64,000 nt of DNA from Tractidigestivibacter montrealensis (GTDB lineage Bacteria > Actinomycetota > Coriobacteriia > Coriobacteriales > Atopobiaceae): assembly GCF_024741235.1 (NCBI RefSeq), contig NZ_JANSKA010000002.1:1-64000 (forward strand), read 5' to 3'. Positions 45,465-54,475 of this stretch are shown in pieces. The translations under genes were made by a program, and so were the position numbers. The notes beneath the pieces are model-generated. The model was not told the DNA's origin and made no database searches. It saw nothing but the letters and a program-made list of their open reading frames with translations. Position 1 is the stretch's first letter. Each line of letters opens with the position of its first letter.

Positions 45465-45893
45465 ATGGAATCCAAGCTTAACCACCTTCTCGCCAACGTC
45501 ACCGTCGAGTACCACAAGCTCCAGAACCTGCATTGGTACATCTCGGGCAGTGACTTCTTCCAGGTCCACGCAAAGCTCGAGGAGCTCTACGATGGCCTGC
45601 TCCCCATTGTCGACGACGTGGCAGAGACCATCCTTCAGCAGGGTGGCAAGCCCATCGCAAGCCTGGGAGAGGTTCTCTCAACGGCAAGCATCAAGGAGCG
45701 CGACGACGCACCCGTGCGCAGCGCTCAGGTCTTCGAGATCGTCCTTGCAGACTTCTCGGCGCTTCTCGACGAGGTGACCGCAATCAAGGTCGCCGCAGAC
45801 GAGGAGAACAACCACCTGGTGAGCGCCCTCATGGATGACTACATCGCCAGCCTCTCAAAGACCATCTGGATGATTCGCCAGCAGCGCGCGTAG
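45465..45893 (+). CDS. dps: Dps-family ferritin-like protein
   Basis: A 142-residue Dps/mini-ferritin subunit. The ferroxidase centre, built at the dimer interface, is visible in NLHWYISGSDFFQVHAKLEELYDGL (read as LHWYISG and FFQVHAKLEELYD). Four helices are expected. It stores iron and, in some species, shields DNA from peroxide. A very strong AGGAGG lies 5 nt before the ATG. It is monocistronic between two intrinsic terminators. The N-terminus is too short for a DNA-binding lysine tail, so protection would be by iron oxidation. Confidence 0.9.
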   Translation: MESKLNHLLANVTVEYHKLQNLHWYISGSDFFQVHAKLEELYDGLLPIVDDVAETILQQGGKPIASLGEVLSTASIKERDDAPVRSAQVFEIVLADFSALLDEVTAIKVAADEENNHLVSALMDDYIASLSKTIWMIRQQRA

Positions 45894-45917
45894 CCGGCGA
45901 GAACGGCGCAACGCTTC

Positions 45918-45948
45918 GCAGGGCCGAGCCTCTCGGCCCTGCATTTTT
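45918..45948 (+). terminator. Terminator of dps
   Basis: GCAGGGCCGAG (45918-45928), CCT, CTCGGCCCTGC (45932-45942), then ATTTTT. An 11-bp perfect stem. Confidence 0.93.
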
Positions 45949-46031
45949 CTTTAGGGGTCGTAAGCCGCCTGCTTTGGGGTATAGAAAGAAAGTTCAAGTT
46001 GTCCTGGTATCTGGTTTCCAAATGGTTGGCT

Positions 46032-46066
46032 ATCGGAATTCCCTGTGGTGGAGTATCAATTCCGAT
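46032..46066 (+). promoter_or_regulatory. Inverted repeat in the leader of the glutamate-type ABC operon
   Basis: ATCGGAATT (46032-46040) and AATTCCGAT (46058-46066) are perfect 9-bp arms 17 nt apart, about 95 bp before the ATG. They may be an operator or a leader hairpin. Confidence 0.4.
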
Positions 46067-46160
46067 TGCTACACTAGGAAAACGAGAGACATCCCTGTCT
46101 GCGCTGCCCTCAGGTGGGTGGGGGAGGGGTTGTCGCACCACCAAGAGAGGGGAGACTCTA

Positions 46161-47159
46161 ATGAAGTCACTTTCGAGCACTTCCGTGAGCCGTCGCCAGG
46201 CTATCCGCCTTGGCCTTGGCAGCGTTGCCGCCGCGGGCGTTGTTGCCCTCGCCGGCTGCACGGACACCAGCAACGATTCCACCGCTACTACCACAAGCAG
46301 CTCCTCGTCGAGCACTGATTCCACCGCTTCAACCCAGATCGACAAGGACGCCTTCGACAGCCTTCTGGCCGCTGGCGATGTTGCAGATGACGCCACGGTT
46401 TCCGGGAGCACCTGGGCCCAGAAGATCAAGGACGCTGGCAAGTTCCGTCTGGGCGGCGTCCAGACCTCCACGCTCTTTGCTTCGCTCGACGAGACGGACA
46501 ACAAGCTCCGCGGCTTTGACGCCGGTCTTGCGCAGCTGCTCGTCCGCTACATCCTGGGTGACGAGTCCAAGTACGAGTTCACCAAGGTGACCTCGGACAC
46601 GCGCGAGTCCGTCCTCCAGAACGACCAGGTCGACGCCGTCTTTGCCACGTACTCCATCACCGACAAGCGCAAGGAGGTCATCTCCTTCGCCGGTCCGTAC
46701 TACTCCACGCAGCAGGGCATCCTCGTGCTTGCCGACAACTCGGACATCAACTCCGTCGATGACCTTGCCGGCAAGACCGTTGCTGCCCAGTCCGGCTCCA
46801 CCGGCCCGAGTATCCTCTCCGAGTATGCGCCCACCGCGACCGTCCAGGAGTTCACCACCGACGAGGAGGCCCGCACCGCCCTCGAGCAGGGTCGTGTCGA
46901 CGCCTACGTCATCGACGCCACCATGCAGATGAGCTCCATCGTCAAGAACCCCGGCAAGTATCGCCTTGCCGGCGACTCCTTTGGTCCCGAGGACCCCTAC
47001 GGCATTGGCCTGCAGCTCGACTCCGACGGGGTCACCTTCGTAAACACCTGGCTCAAGAAGATCGAGGACGAGGGCACCTGGGCTAAGCTGTGGAAGATCT
47101 GCATCGGTGACCGTACCGGCATCGATAAGGTTCCCGAGCCGCCCGCGATTGGCGCCTAA
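46161..47159 (+). CDS. Polar amino acid (glutamate/glutamine-type) ABC substrate-binding lipoprotein
   Basis: A 332-residue family-3 solute-binding lipoprotein. It has a twin-arginine-like SRRQAIRLG, a hydrophobic segment and lipobox ALAGC, then a Ser/Thr-rich spacer. The binding-domain pattern is clear: LRGFDAGLAQLLVRY, AVFATYSITDKRKEVISFAGPYY, and DDLAGKTVAAQSGSTGP. These resemble GluB/GlnH binders for glutamate, glutamine or related amino acids. GAGAGGGGAG precedes the ATG at 46161; earlier frame positions are not conserved. Two permeases and an ATPase follow in the same operon. The ligand is inferred. Confidence 0.9.
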   Translation: MKSLSSTSVSRRQAIRLGLGSVAAAGVVALAGCTDTSNDSTATTTSSSSSSTDSTASTQIDKDAFDSLLAAGDVADDATVSGSTWAQKIKDAGKFRLGGVQTSTLFASLDETDNKLRGFDAGLAQLLVRYILGDESKYEFTKVTSDTRESVLQNDQVDAVFATYSITDKRKEVISFAGPYYSTQQGILVLADNSDINSVDDLAGKTVAAQSGSTGPSILSEYAPTATVQEFTTDEEARTALEQGRVDAYVIDATMQMSSIVKNPGKYRLAGDSFGPEDPYGIGLQLDSDGVTFVNTWLKKIEDEGTWAKLWKICIGDRTGIDKVPEPPAIGA

Positions 47160-47180
47160 CACCAGGCAACGTCTGGTATG

Positions 47181-47210
47181 GGCCCTCTGCGTCGCAAGGC
47201 GCAGGGGGCC
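47181..47210 (+). terminator. Intra-operon hairpin after the amino acid binding-protein gene
   Basis: GGCCCTCTGCG (47181-47191) pairs with CGCAGGGGGCC (47200-47210), one G-T pair, then TTGGTT. A smaller ACCAG/CTGGT hairpin precedes it. It mirrors the hairpin at 27783 in the other ABC operon and may set unequal gene dosage. Confidence 0.55.
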
Positions 47211-47239
47211 TTGGTTCGTAATTGGAGAGGGGGGGAGCC

Positions 47240-47899
47240 TTGAGCATCTCGGAGCTTCTTTCTGAGTACGGGGACATGTACGTCCAAGCGTTTCTCGGCA
47301 CGTGGTGGATGTCGCTCGTGTCGTTTGTCTTCGCCATGCTTCTGGCACTCATCATTACCGTGTTCCGCGTGAGCCCCATCAAGCCACTGCGCGTGGTAGG
47401 CGATCTCTACGTGCAGATATTCCGCAACATCCCCGGCGTCTCGCTCCTCATCATCCTGGTGTACGCGCTGCCGTACCTCAAGCTCGTGATGGACTACCGC
47501 TTCTGCGTGATCGTCACGGTGATTCTCGTCGCCTCGGCCTTTGGCTCCGAGAACTTCATGAGCGGCATCAACACCATTGGCGTGGGGCAGATAGAGGCCG
47601 CGCGATCGCTTGGCATGGGATTTGGCAAGATGCTGCGCCTGGTAGTTATCCCACAGGCGCTTCGCTCGGCGGTGCTGCCCATGACCAACCTTGCTGTGGC
47701 TGTTCTGCTCACCACGGCCCTTGGCTCCCAGGTCCCGCTCTCTCCGCCCGAGCTCACGGGCCTCGTGTCTTACATCAACACGCGCACTGTCGGCGGCATC
47801 CTGCCCTTTGTTATCTCGGCCCTCATGTATGCGGGCACGGCGTTTGTGATTGGCGTCATTGGCAACGCCATTGACAAGAAGGTGAGGATTGTCCGATGA
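47240..47899 (+). CDS. Polar amino acid ABC transporter permease (GluC-like)
   Basis: A 219-residue His/Glu/Gln-type permease with five or six membrane helices. It has an early MYVQAFLGTWWMSLVSFVF-type segment, the family motif IFRNIPGVSLLII, and the coupling loop EAARSLGMGFGKMLRLVVIPQALR near residue 120. The TTG at 47240 has GGAGAGGGGGGGAG upstream. It overlaps the next permease gene by 4 bp (ATGA). It pairs with that second permease to form the channel. Confidence 0.88.
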   Translation: MSISELLSEYGDMYVQAFLGTWWMSLVSFVFAMLLALIITVFRVSPIKPLRVVGDLYVQIFRNIPGVSLLIILVYALPYLKLVMDYRFCVIVTVILVASAFGSENFMSGINTIGVGQIEAARSLGMGFGKMLRLVVIPQALRSAVLPMTNLAVAVLLTTALGSQVPLSPPELTGLVSYINTRTVGGILPFVISALMYAGTAFVIGVIGNAIDKKVRIVR

Positions 47900-48744
47900 G
47901 CGCAACCAACTCCACCTCCATGCGCGATGCGCTGTACGAGGCGCCGGGTCCCCGTACCCGCAGGCGCATCCGCTTCTGGACGGCCGTCTCGCTGGTGCTT
48001 GTGGCTGTGGGCATTGGCCTTGTCGTCCGACGCTTCTACGTGACGGGGCAGCTCGCCCCGCGCTACTGGGAGCTCTTCGCGCGGCCTACCACGTGGATCT
48101 TCCTTGGTAAGGGCTTCCTGGGCACCATTGAAGTCTCGCTTATGGCGGGCCTTATCGCCATCGTGCTGGGCTTCCTTCTCATGCTGGGGCGCATGAGCTC
48201 GTCTCGCGTGCTCTCCGGCATCTGCCGCGTGATCATCAACTTCTTCCGTGGCGTCCCGAGCCTGCTCCTCATCTACTTCTTCTTCCTGGTGGTCCCCACC
48301 TACGGCGTGAAGATGAGCTCGTTCTGGATGATCACGCTGCCGGTTGGCCTCGCGGCCTCCGGCGTTCTTGCCGAGGTCTTCCGCGGTGGCATGAACGCCG
48401 TTCCCAAGGGGCAGTCCGAGGCCGCGTACTCGCTGGGCATGCGCAAGATGAAGGTCACGATGAAGATCGTGTTCCCGCAGGCCGTGCGCTACGTGATCCC
48501 CTCGCTCATCTCGCAGCTTGTCGTTGTGGTGAAGGACACCACCGTCGCCTACGTGGTGAGCTTCCCCGATATGCTGCAGAACGCGCGCGTGCTCATCACT
48601 AACTACGACGCGCTTGTCTCGGTGTACTTTGTCGTCGCGATTCTCTACATCCTGGTGAACTACGCTATCAACCACCTGGCGGTGTCGCTGGCGCGTCGCT
48701 CCGGCACGAGCATCATCTCCCGCACGAGCGAGAACCCCGTCTAG
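47896..48744 (+). CDS. Polar amino acid ABC transporter permease (GluD-like)
   Basis: A 282-residue permease of the same family. After a basic cytoplasmic N-terminus and one extra helix (about 28-45), it has GTIEVSLMAGLIAIVLGFLL, NFFRGVPSLLLIYFFF and the coupling loop EAAYSLGMRKMKVTMKIVFPQAVR near residue 175. It is longer at the N-terminus than its partner, as GluD proteins are. Translation is coupled to the previous gene by ATGA overlap. The ATPase gene follows after 15 nt. Confidence 0.88.
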   Translation: MSATNSTSMRDALYEAPGPRTRRRIRFWTAVSLVLVAVGIGLVVRRFYVTGQLAPRYWELFARPTTWIFLGKGFLGTIEVSLMAGLIAIVLGFLLMLGRMSSSRVLSGICRVIINFFRGVPSLLLIYFFFLVVPTYGVKMSSFWMITLPVGLAASGVLAEVFRGGMNAVPKGQSEAAYSLGMRKMKVTMKIVFPQAVRYVIPSLISQLVVVVKDTTVAYVVSFPDMLQNARVLITNYDALVSVYFVVAILYILVNYAINHLAVSLARRSGTSIISRTSENPV

Positions 48745-48759
48745 CCAAAGGAGGCTACG

Positions 48760-49536
48760 TTGACACAGACGCAAACCGGCGAGGCGCTCCCCGCAGAGGG
48801 CACTCCCGTCATCGAGCTTCGCCACGTGGACAAGCACTTTGGCAGCCTCCACGTGCTCAAGGACATTAACCTCAAAGTTGGCAAGGGCGAGGTTGTCGTG
48901 GTTATCGGCCCTTCGGGCTCGGGCAAGTCCACGCTTTGTCGCACCATCAACAGACTCGAGACCATCGACTCCGGCGAGGTTCTCATCGAGGGCAAGCCGC
49001 TCCCGCAGGAGGGCAAGGAGCTTGCCGCCACGCGCGCCGAGATTGGCATGGTCTTCCAGTCCTTCAACCTCTTTGCGCACCGCTCGATCATCGACAACGT
49101 GACCATGGGCCCCGTTGAGGTGCTTGGCGTGCCGCGCGACAAGGCCCGTGAGGAGGGCATGGAGCTCCTGCGCCGCGTTGGCGTGGCGGAGCAGGCAGAT
49201 AAGATGCCCGCGCAGCTCTCCGGTGGCCAGCAGCAGCGCGTGGCCATTGCGAGGTCCCTGGCCATGCACCCCAAGGCGATGCTCTTTGACGAGCCCACCT
49301 CGGCGCTTGACCCCGAGATGATCAACGAGGTCCTGGACGTCATGGTCGAGCTTGCCCGCGGCGGCATGACCATGGTGGTGGTCACGCACGAGATGGGGTT
49401 CGCCCGTCGTGTGAGCGACCGCGTGGTCTTCATGGCCGATGGTGCGATCGTCGAGGAGGGCAAGCCCGACGAGTTCTTTGAGCATCCCACTTCCGCGCGC
49501 GCACGCGAGTTCCTCGACTCCATCAAGGGGCACTAG
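48760..49536 (+). CDS. Polar amino acid ABC transporter ATP-binding protein (GluA/GlnQ-like)
   Basis: A 258-residue ATPase with Walker [11 protein letters not shown] (about residues 49-58), Q-loop [13 protein letters not shown], signature LSGGQQQR, Walker [16 protein letters not shown] and H-loop [10 protein letters not shown]. The EMGFAR segment is characteristic of amino acid importers. The TTG at 48760 has a perfect AGGAGG 5 nt upstream and gives TQTQTGEAL as N-terminus. It closes the four-gene importer operon. Confidence 0.93.
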   Translation: MTQTQTGEALPAEGTPVIELRHVDKHFGSLHVLKDINLKVGKGEVVVVIGPSGSGKSTLCRTINRLETIDSGEVLIEGKPLPQEGKELAATRAEIGMVFQSFNLFAHRSIIDNVTMGPVEVLGVPRDKAREEGMELLRRVGVAEQADKMPAQLSGGQQQRVAIARSLAMHPKAMLFDEPTSALDPEMINEVLDVMVELARGGMTMVVVTHEMGFARRVSDRVVFMADGAIVEEGKPDEFFEHPTSARAREFLDSIKGH

Positions 49537-49856
49537 GGGAACGGCTGCACTTCGCGGGATTGCTCTGCCCTGCCGCGAGATTTCGCCGTTTAAGAGTGGC
49601 TAACCGTTCGGAATGCGCGGCAACTCTGCAATGCCGCGCATTCTCGCTGTTTAGGGGCGGTTAACCGTTCGATATCCGCGGCACTCGGGGTTGCGCCGTT
49701 TTCTCTGGCCATCCTCGTCGCACCTCTGCCTGCTCCACGTGGCCTCCATTCCGCACGGGCTTGCCGTATGCCACCCTCCCATTTGGGTAGACGTGTGTTC
49801 GTTGACTATTCCGCAGGCACGCAGCCGCAGTGGGTGGCGTTGGCGATGGGGGAGAT
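49537..49856. other. Intergenic region with family C repeats
   Basis: These 320 bases hold two family C palindromes (49573-49681) and then a unique stretch. TTGACT at 49802-49807 is a possible -35 box for the following gene, without a clear -10. GGGGGAG precedes the ATG at 49857. No ORF or RNA gene is evident. Confidence 0.6.
49573..49681. repeat. Two tandem copies of the ~48-bp family C palindrome, inverted relative to 7791-7898
   Basis: Copy 3 (49573-49620) and copy 4 (49633-49681) read CCGCG(A/C)..., TCGC(C/T)GTTTA, then TTAACCGTTCG or CTAACCGTTCG and a closing CGCGG. They are reverse complements of the copies at 7791-7898. The 12-bp gap between tandem copies is similar at both loci. Confidence 0.75.
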
Positions 49857-50267
49857 ATGGCACAGGGCGACTTCAACCGTAGAGCGCAGCAGTTCATGAA
49901 CGGACGCCGCGGACCAGATGACCTCGCCAATCTTTGCGTTTGGGTGGCGGTCATTCTCGCCATTGTCGATTTGTTTATGCACACCGGTTGGCTCAGCTGG
50001 GTCTCCATGGCGCTTGTCGTCTATGCGGTCTGGCGCATGTGCTCCAAGAACGTCTACGCCCGCATGAGCGAGAACGACGCCTTTCTCACGGCAATGGGGC
50101 CTGTGAGGCCATGGCTGCAGAATCCCGGTCGCGCGGCCAACGAGCTGCGCACCTACAAGCACGTGAAGTGCCCCTCATGCGGGCAGAAGGTCCGCGTTCC
50201 GCGAGGGAAGGGCAAGCTTCGCGTTACCTGCCCCAAGTGTCATGAGAAGTTCGAGGTCAAGTCCTAG
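49857..50267 (+). CDS. Small membrane protein with C-terminal zinc ribbon
   Basis: A 136-residue protein. A charged N-terminus is followed by two membrane helices (about residues 25-40 and 45-60), a linker, and a C-terminal zinc ribbon with CPSCGQ and CPKCHE (about residues 110-130). The ribbon should bind one zinc ion in the cytoplasm. The ATG at 49857 follows GGGGGAG; an in-frame ATG nine codons upstream lacks a ribosome site. It lies 71 nt before coaE. Function unknown; similar proteins occur near housekeeping genes in Coriobacteriia (inference). Confidence 0.75.
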   Translation: MAQGDFNRRAQQFMNGRRGPDDLANLCVWVAVILAIVDLFMHTGWLSWVSMALVVYAVWRMCSKNVYARMSENDAFLTAMGPVRPWLQNPGRAANELRTYKHVKCPSCGQKVRVPRGKGKLRVTCPKCHEKFEVKS

Positions 50268-50338
50268 CTGACGTGCGCCCCTCGGCGTGCGATGATGGTA
50301 TCCCTTGAACGCACTCAAATCGCAGCTGGAGGCATCCT

Positions 50339-50983
50339 GTGTACAAGGTATTTCTCGCCGGCGGCATTGCCTCGGGCAAGTCGACCGTTGCCCGGATTCT
50401 TGAGGAGCTGGGGGCTTCGCGCATAGACCTCGACCAGGTCTCACGGAGCGTCCTCTCGCCGAGAAGTGCCTGCTCGGCCGCAGTTGCAAAGGCCTTTGGC
50501 GAAGACCTCGTGAACCCCGCAACAGGCGAGATAGACCGGACGCTTCTCGCCAGGAGAGCGTTTGCCACGCCCGAGAGCGGGGCGCATCTTGAGTCCATCG
50601 AGCTGCCGTTCATCTCGGATGAGCTTGCCTGTACGCTTGCCAGGGAGGAGAGTTCTGGTGACGCCCCTGTCTGCGTGGTTGAGGTTCCGCTGCTCGACCG
50701 CGTCGAGTCCATGCTTTCCCAGGTAGACGAGGTGCTCTGCGTGATTGCGCCGCTTGGCCTGCGTCGCGTGCGGGCACAGGGGCGTGGTATGGACGTGGCG
50801 GACTTCAACCGACGCGTTGCCCTGCAGCCCTCCGACGAGTACCTGCGTTCGCACGCAGACGTTGTATTCGATAACGTTGGAGACGAGAAGGCCTTGGCCG
50901 CGCAGGTTCGTGCCTGGTGGGATTCGCGCGAGCGGGATGGCTGGGTGCGGTCCCCGGCGCGTGAGGGTGGAACCCCCCGATGA
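50339..50983 (+). CDS. coaE: Dephospho-CoA kinase
   Basis: A 214-residue P-loop kinase that adds the 3'-phosphate in the last step of CoA synthesis. P-loop GGIASGKST (residues 8-16), DLDQVSRSVLSPRS, the VEVPLLDR strand and the lid RVRAQGRGM follow the CoaE order. The GTG at 50339 follows CTGGAGG. The C-terminus overlaps the start of the lytic transglycosylase gene by 4 bp (ATGA), so the two are translated together. Length is normal. Confidence 0.93.
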   Translation: MYKVFLAGGIASGKSTVARILEELGASRIDLDQVSRSVLSPRSACSAAVAKAFGEDLVNPATGEIDRTLLARRAFATPESGAHLESIELPFISDELACTLAREESSGDAPVCVVEVPLLDRVESMLSQVDEVLCVIAPLGLRRVRAQGRGMDVADFNRRVALQPSDEYLRSHADVVFDNVGDEKALAAQVRAWWDSRERDGWVRSPAREGGTPR

Positions 50984-51693
50984 GCGTTCGTTCCTCGAAT
51001 CCAAGGGGTAGACGACCTGCCGCAAGGAGGCATACACCCACGAACGGCCGTCCCGCGGCAGGCAAGCGCCCTGCCAGGCGCTCCCGCCCCCGGCGCAGGC
51101 GTACGCGTAGCCGCCGGTTTGGCCGCTGGTATCGCGTGGTGCCGCTCATGCTGGTGGGTATCGTGGTCGTGGCGTGCGTCCTTCTCGCCGTCACCCCCAC
51201 AACGCTCGCCCGGCGCACGCTCTATCCCGTGAGCCACGCTCGTGACATCCAGGCGTCGGCGGAGCGCCATGGCGTGGACCCGCTGCTCATTGCCGCCGTC
51301 ATCAAGTGCGAGTCGGGCTGGGACGAGAATGCCCAGTCATCTGCGGGGGCCCTCGGCCTCATGCAGGTGATGCCGCAGACCTCCTCCGAGCTGGCTCGCA
51401 TGGGGCTTGTCGACTCAAACGCCTATGACCCGTCAAACCTCCTCGACCCAGCGACAAACATTGAGTATGGTACGGCCTACCTTGCATTCCTCCAAAAGAA
51501 CCTCTCCTCGACGGACGAGGTTATTGCCGCCTACAACGCGGGCATGGGGAAGGTCGAGGAGTGGCTCGCCCAGCCTGGCGAGCTTGCAGACAACATCACG
51601 TACACGGAGACGCGCGAGTACCTGCGCCGCGTGAACGAGGCGTATCAGGGGTACCGTGACAGCTATCCCACAGGGTTGGCGGTCGAGCAGTAA
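50980..51693 (+). CDS. Membrane-anchored lytic transglycosylase (SLT domain)
   Basis: A 237-residue protein. A very basic N-terminus (Arg/Pro-rich, about residues 1-48), one membrane helix (about 53-72) and an outside SLT domain. The catalytic glutamate is in IKCESGWDENAQSSAGALGLMQV; YNAGMGKVEEWL and the YLRRVNEAYQGY end also match the family. It cleaves peptidoglycan glycan strands. The ATG overlaps the coaE stop. The strong positive charge before the helix sets the N-terminus in the cytoplasm. Confidence 0.9.
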   Translation: MSVRSSNPRGRRPAARRHTPTNGRPAAGKRPARRSRPRRRRTRSRRFGRWYRVVPLMLVGIVVVACVLLAVTPTTLARRTLYPVSHARDIQASAERHGVDPLLIAAVIKCESGWDENAQSSAGALGLMQVMPQTSSELARMGLVDSNAYDPSNLLDPATNIEYGTAYLAFLQKNLSSTDEVIAAYNAGMGKVEEWLAQPGELADNITYTETREYLRRVNEAYQGYRDSYPTGLAVEQ

Positions 51694-51748
51694 TCCGGCC
51701 GCAGGAGGTGCTGCACTATCGAGAAATACTTTGCGGTAACCTAGATAT

Positions 51749-51770
51749 AGAACACGCGTTCTGTTATACT
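51749..51770 (+). promoter_or_regulatory. LexA (SOS) box and -10 of uvrB
   Basis: AGAACACGCGTTCT (51749-51762) is a perfect palindrome matching the Gram-positive SOS consensus GAAC-N4-GTTC. TATACT (51765-51770) is a good -10 just after it, so LexA bound here would cover the promoter. The uvrB ATG is 26 nt further on. Confidence 0.85.
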
Positions 51771-51795
51771 CTGGCTCCAGGGAGAGGAGAGGGCC

Positions 51796-54021
51796 ATGGC
51801 GAAAGCTTCAAGCACAGGCGAGCGTTTTGGCGGCGAGCTCAAGCGCTTTGGCGTCGAACAGGCTGGTACGCCGTTCAAGGTCGTCTCGCCCTTCGAGCCT
51901 GCGGGAGACCAGCCACAGGCAATCGAGAAGCTCGCGCATGGCGTTGAGGAAGGCCTGCGCTACCAAACGCTTATGGGCGTCACCGGCTCTGGAAAGACGT
52001 TCACCATGGCCAAGACCATCGAGGCGGTGCAGCGCCCCACGCTCATCATGGAGCCCAACAAGACGCTTGCCGCCCAGGTGGCCAGCGAGATGCGCGAGCT
52101 CTTCCCCAACAACGCGGTGGTCTACTTCGTAAGCTACTACGACTACTACCAGCCAGAGGCCTACGTTCCCCAGAGTGACACCTACATCGAGAAGGACGCC
52201 TCCATCAACGAGGAGGTCGAGAAGCTGCGCCACCAGGCCACCTCGAGCCTGCTCTCGCGTCGCGACGTCATTGTGGTGGCGTCCGTCTCGTGCATATACG
52301 GTATCGGCAGCCCTCAGGACTACGCTGGCCTTGCGCCCAACGTGGATAAGGAGGTGCCGCTCGAGCGGGATGACCTCATCAAGAACCTCATAGACATCCA
52401 GTACGACAGGAACGACTACGACCTCCAGCGTGGCACCTTCCGCGTGCGCGGTGACACCGTGGACGTTTTCCCGCCCTATGCCGAGAACCCCCTGCGCATC
52501 TCGTTCTTTGGAGACGAGGTCGAGCAGATCGCCGAGGTGGACAACATGACGGGAGAGGTCGTGCGCGAGTTCGACGCCATTCCCATCTGGCCTGCCTCGC
52601 ACTACGTTACCGAGCGTCCCAAGATCACCCACGCGTTGAAGACCATTTCTGAGGAGCTTGAGCAGCGCGTGGCCGAGCTCAAGGCAAACAACATGCTGCT
52701 TGAGGCCGAGAGGCTCTCGCAGCGTACGGCTTATGACCTCGAGATGCTCGAGAATATGGGGTACTGCAACGGCATCGAGAACTACTCGCGCCACCTTGAC
52801 GGTCGCGCTCCCGGCGAGCCCCCCTACACGCTCATCGACTACTTCCCCAAGGACATGCTCTGCATCATCGATGAGAGCCACGTTACGGTCCCACAGATTC
52901 GCGGCATGCACGAGGGAGACCGCTCGCGCAAGGTCACGCTTGTCGAGCACGGCTTCCGCCTTCCCTCGGCGCTGGACAACAGGCCCCTGCGCTTCGACGA
53001 GTTCGAGGCCCGCATTCCGCAGTTCATCTACGTCTCCGCAACGCCGGGGGACTACGAGGAGTCGGTGACGCAGCAGGAGGTGGAGCAGATCATCCGTCCC
53101 ACTGGCCTTCTCGATCCAAAGATCGAGGTTCGGCCGGTCCATGGACAGATCGATGACCTCATCTCCGAGATTCGCGAGCGCGTGGGGCGCCACGAGCGCG
53201 TACTTGTGACCACCCTTACCAAGCGCATGGCAGAAGACCTTACAGATCACCTCTTGGACGAGGGGTTCCGCGTTAACTACATGCACTCAGACACCGCAAC
53301 GCTCGATCGAGTGGACATCATCCGGGACCTTCGCGAGGGAAAGATCGACGTGCTTGTGGGCATCAACCTCCTGCGAGAGGGGCTCGACATACCCGAGGTC
53401 TCGCTCGTTGCCATCCTCGATGCCGACAAGGAAGGCTTCCTCAGAAACCGCCGCTCGCTCATCCAGACCATGGGGCGCGCTGCCCGTAACGTCTCGGGCG
53501 AGGTCATCATGTACGCCGATGAGATAACAGACTCCATGCGCGAGGCAATCGACGAGACGCGCAGGCGCCGTGCCCTCCAGGAGAAGTTCAACGAGGAGCA
53601 CCACATCGAGCCACAGACGGTGCGTAAGGCTATCAATGACATCTCAGGCTTTCTCGCCGAGGCACAGGCCAACGTGGGAAAGCGCAAGCGCAAGGATGGA
53701 ACCTTCTATACCGCCTCGGGGGAGGGGGCAGAGGAACAGGGCGCTCCCGCGGAGGTATCCACGGCAGAGGCAGTTGCCGCCGAGCTCTCCAAACTCCCAC
53801 GTGAGGAGGTCATGCGGGTCATCGCCTCGCTCGAGGAGGAGATGGCAAGCGCCTCTGCGAACATGGAGTACGAACAGGCGGCTCGCATTCGTGACCAGCT
53901 CGTCGAACTCAAGAGCCAATTTGAGGGAACGAGCGAGGAAGAGGTCATGAAACGTCTCAAGGCAGGCGCAAGAAAGGGGAGCGCCCACGCGACGCGGCGC
54001 AAGTACCGCGGGAAGCGCTGA
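51796..54021 (+). CDS. uvrB: Excinuclease ABC subunit B
   Basis: A 741-residue helicase-like nucleotide excision repair protein. Walker [11 protein letters not shown] (residues 61-70), the beta-hairpin region [29 protein letters not shown] motif II and the QTMGRAARN motif VI are present. The C-terminal UVR domain ([15 protein letters not shown]) binds UvrC. The C-terminus carries a ~60-residue linker rich in acidic and small residues. GGGAGAGGAGAG precedes the ATG. A LexA box covers its promoter, so it should be damage-inducible. Confidence 0.97.
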   Translation: MAKASSTGERFGGELKRFGVEQAGTPFKVVSPFEPAGDQPQAIEKLAHGVEEGLRYQTLMGVTGSGKTFTMAKTIEAVQRPTLIMEPNKTLAAQVASEMRELFPNNAVVYFVSYYDYYQPEAYVPQSDTYIEKDASINEEVEKLRHQATSSLLSRRDVIVVASVSCIYGIGSPQDYAGLAPNVDKEVPLERDDLIKNLIDIQYDRNDYDLQRGTFRVRGDTVDVFPPYAENPLRISFFGDEVEQIAEVDNMTGEVVREFDAIPIWPASHYVTERPKITHALKTISEELEQRVAELKANNMLLEAERLSQRTAYDLEMLENMGYCNGIENYSRHLDGRAPGEPPYTLIDYFPKDMLCIIDESHVTVPQIRGMHEGDRSRKVTLVEHGFRLPSALDNRPLRFDEFEARIPQFIYVSATPGDYEESVTQQEVEQIIRPTGLLDPKIEVRPVHGQIDDLISEIRERVGRHERVLVTTLTKRMAEDLTDHLLDEGFRVNYMHSDTATLDRVDIIRDLREGKIDVLVGINLLREGLDIPEVSLVAILDADKEGFLRNRRSLIQTMGRAARNVSGEVIMYADEITDSMREAIDETRRRRALQEKFNEEHHIEPQTVRKAINDISGFLAEAQANVGKRKRKDGTFYTASGEGAEEQGAPAEVSTAEAVAAELSKLPREEVMRVIASLEEEMASASANMEYEQAARIRDQLVELKSQFEGTSEEEVMKRLKAGARKGSAHATRRKYRGKR

Positions 54022-54177
54022 TGCCTGCACCAAATTGCGGCATGCCACATGTGGTCTCTTTGGCCACCCCAAGGCTCGGAAGCCAACGCGCCCGGGGGTT
54101 CGGCTGCACACGTGGGGTATGATGTGTTTCGCCAGAAATGAGTCGTGTGACGGTTGCCAAGCTATCAAGGAGGCATC

Positions 54178-54462
54178 ATGGCTGCAAAGATCGTCGTTGC
54201 ATGTGGTTCTGGAGTCGCAACCTCTGCGACCGTAGCCTATAAGGTCAAGAAGTTGCTTGCGGCCGATGGCATCGAGGCGGATGTCGAGGCAGTCGCTGTT
54301 GCCGACCTTGATGAGGCGCTTAAGGACGCCGACGCATACGTTGCCGTGGTCCGTCCCGATGGCGAGTTTGATGTCCCCGTCTTTAATGGTGTCGCGTTCC
54401 TCACGGGCATGAACCAGGATGAGGAGCTCAAACGTCTTGCCGATGCGGTAAGGGACAAGTAG
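54178..54462 (+). CDS. Orphan PTS IIB component, galactitol/lactose-like
   Basis: A 94-residue PTS IIB of the galactitol (GatB) type with the phosphocysteine loop VACGSGVATS (C9). Residues KVKKLL and the PVFNGVAFLTGMNQDE end match the family. AAGGAGG lies 4 nt before the ATG. No IIA or IIC gene is adjacent; neighbours are uvrB and a GtrA-like gene. It may serve a permease encoded elsewhere or have a regulatory role. The fold and cysteine loop are clear, the sugar is not. Confidence 0.82.
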   Translation: MAAKIVVACGSGVATSATVAYKVKKLLAADGIEADVEAVAVADLDEALKDADAYVAVVRPDGEFDVPVFNGVAFLTGMNQDEELKRLADAVRDK

Positions 54463-54475
54463 CGCCGGCGTTGCC

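Noticed and set aside
54047-54056. CCACATGTGG palindrome after uvrB
   Set aside because: A 10-bp palindrome is expected by chance in 64 kb, and it has no supporting context as an operator or terminator.
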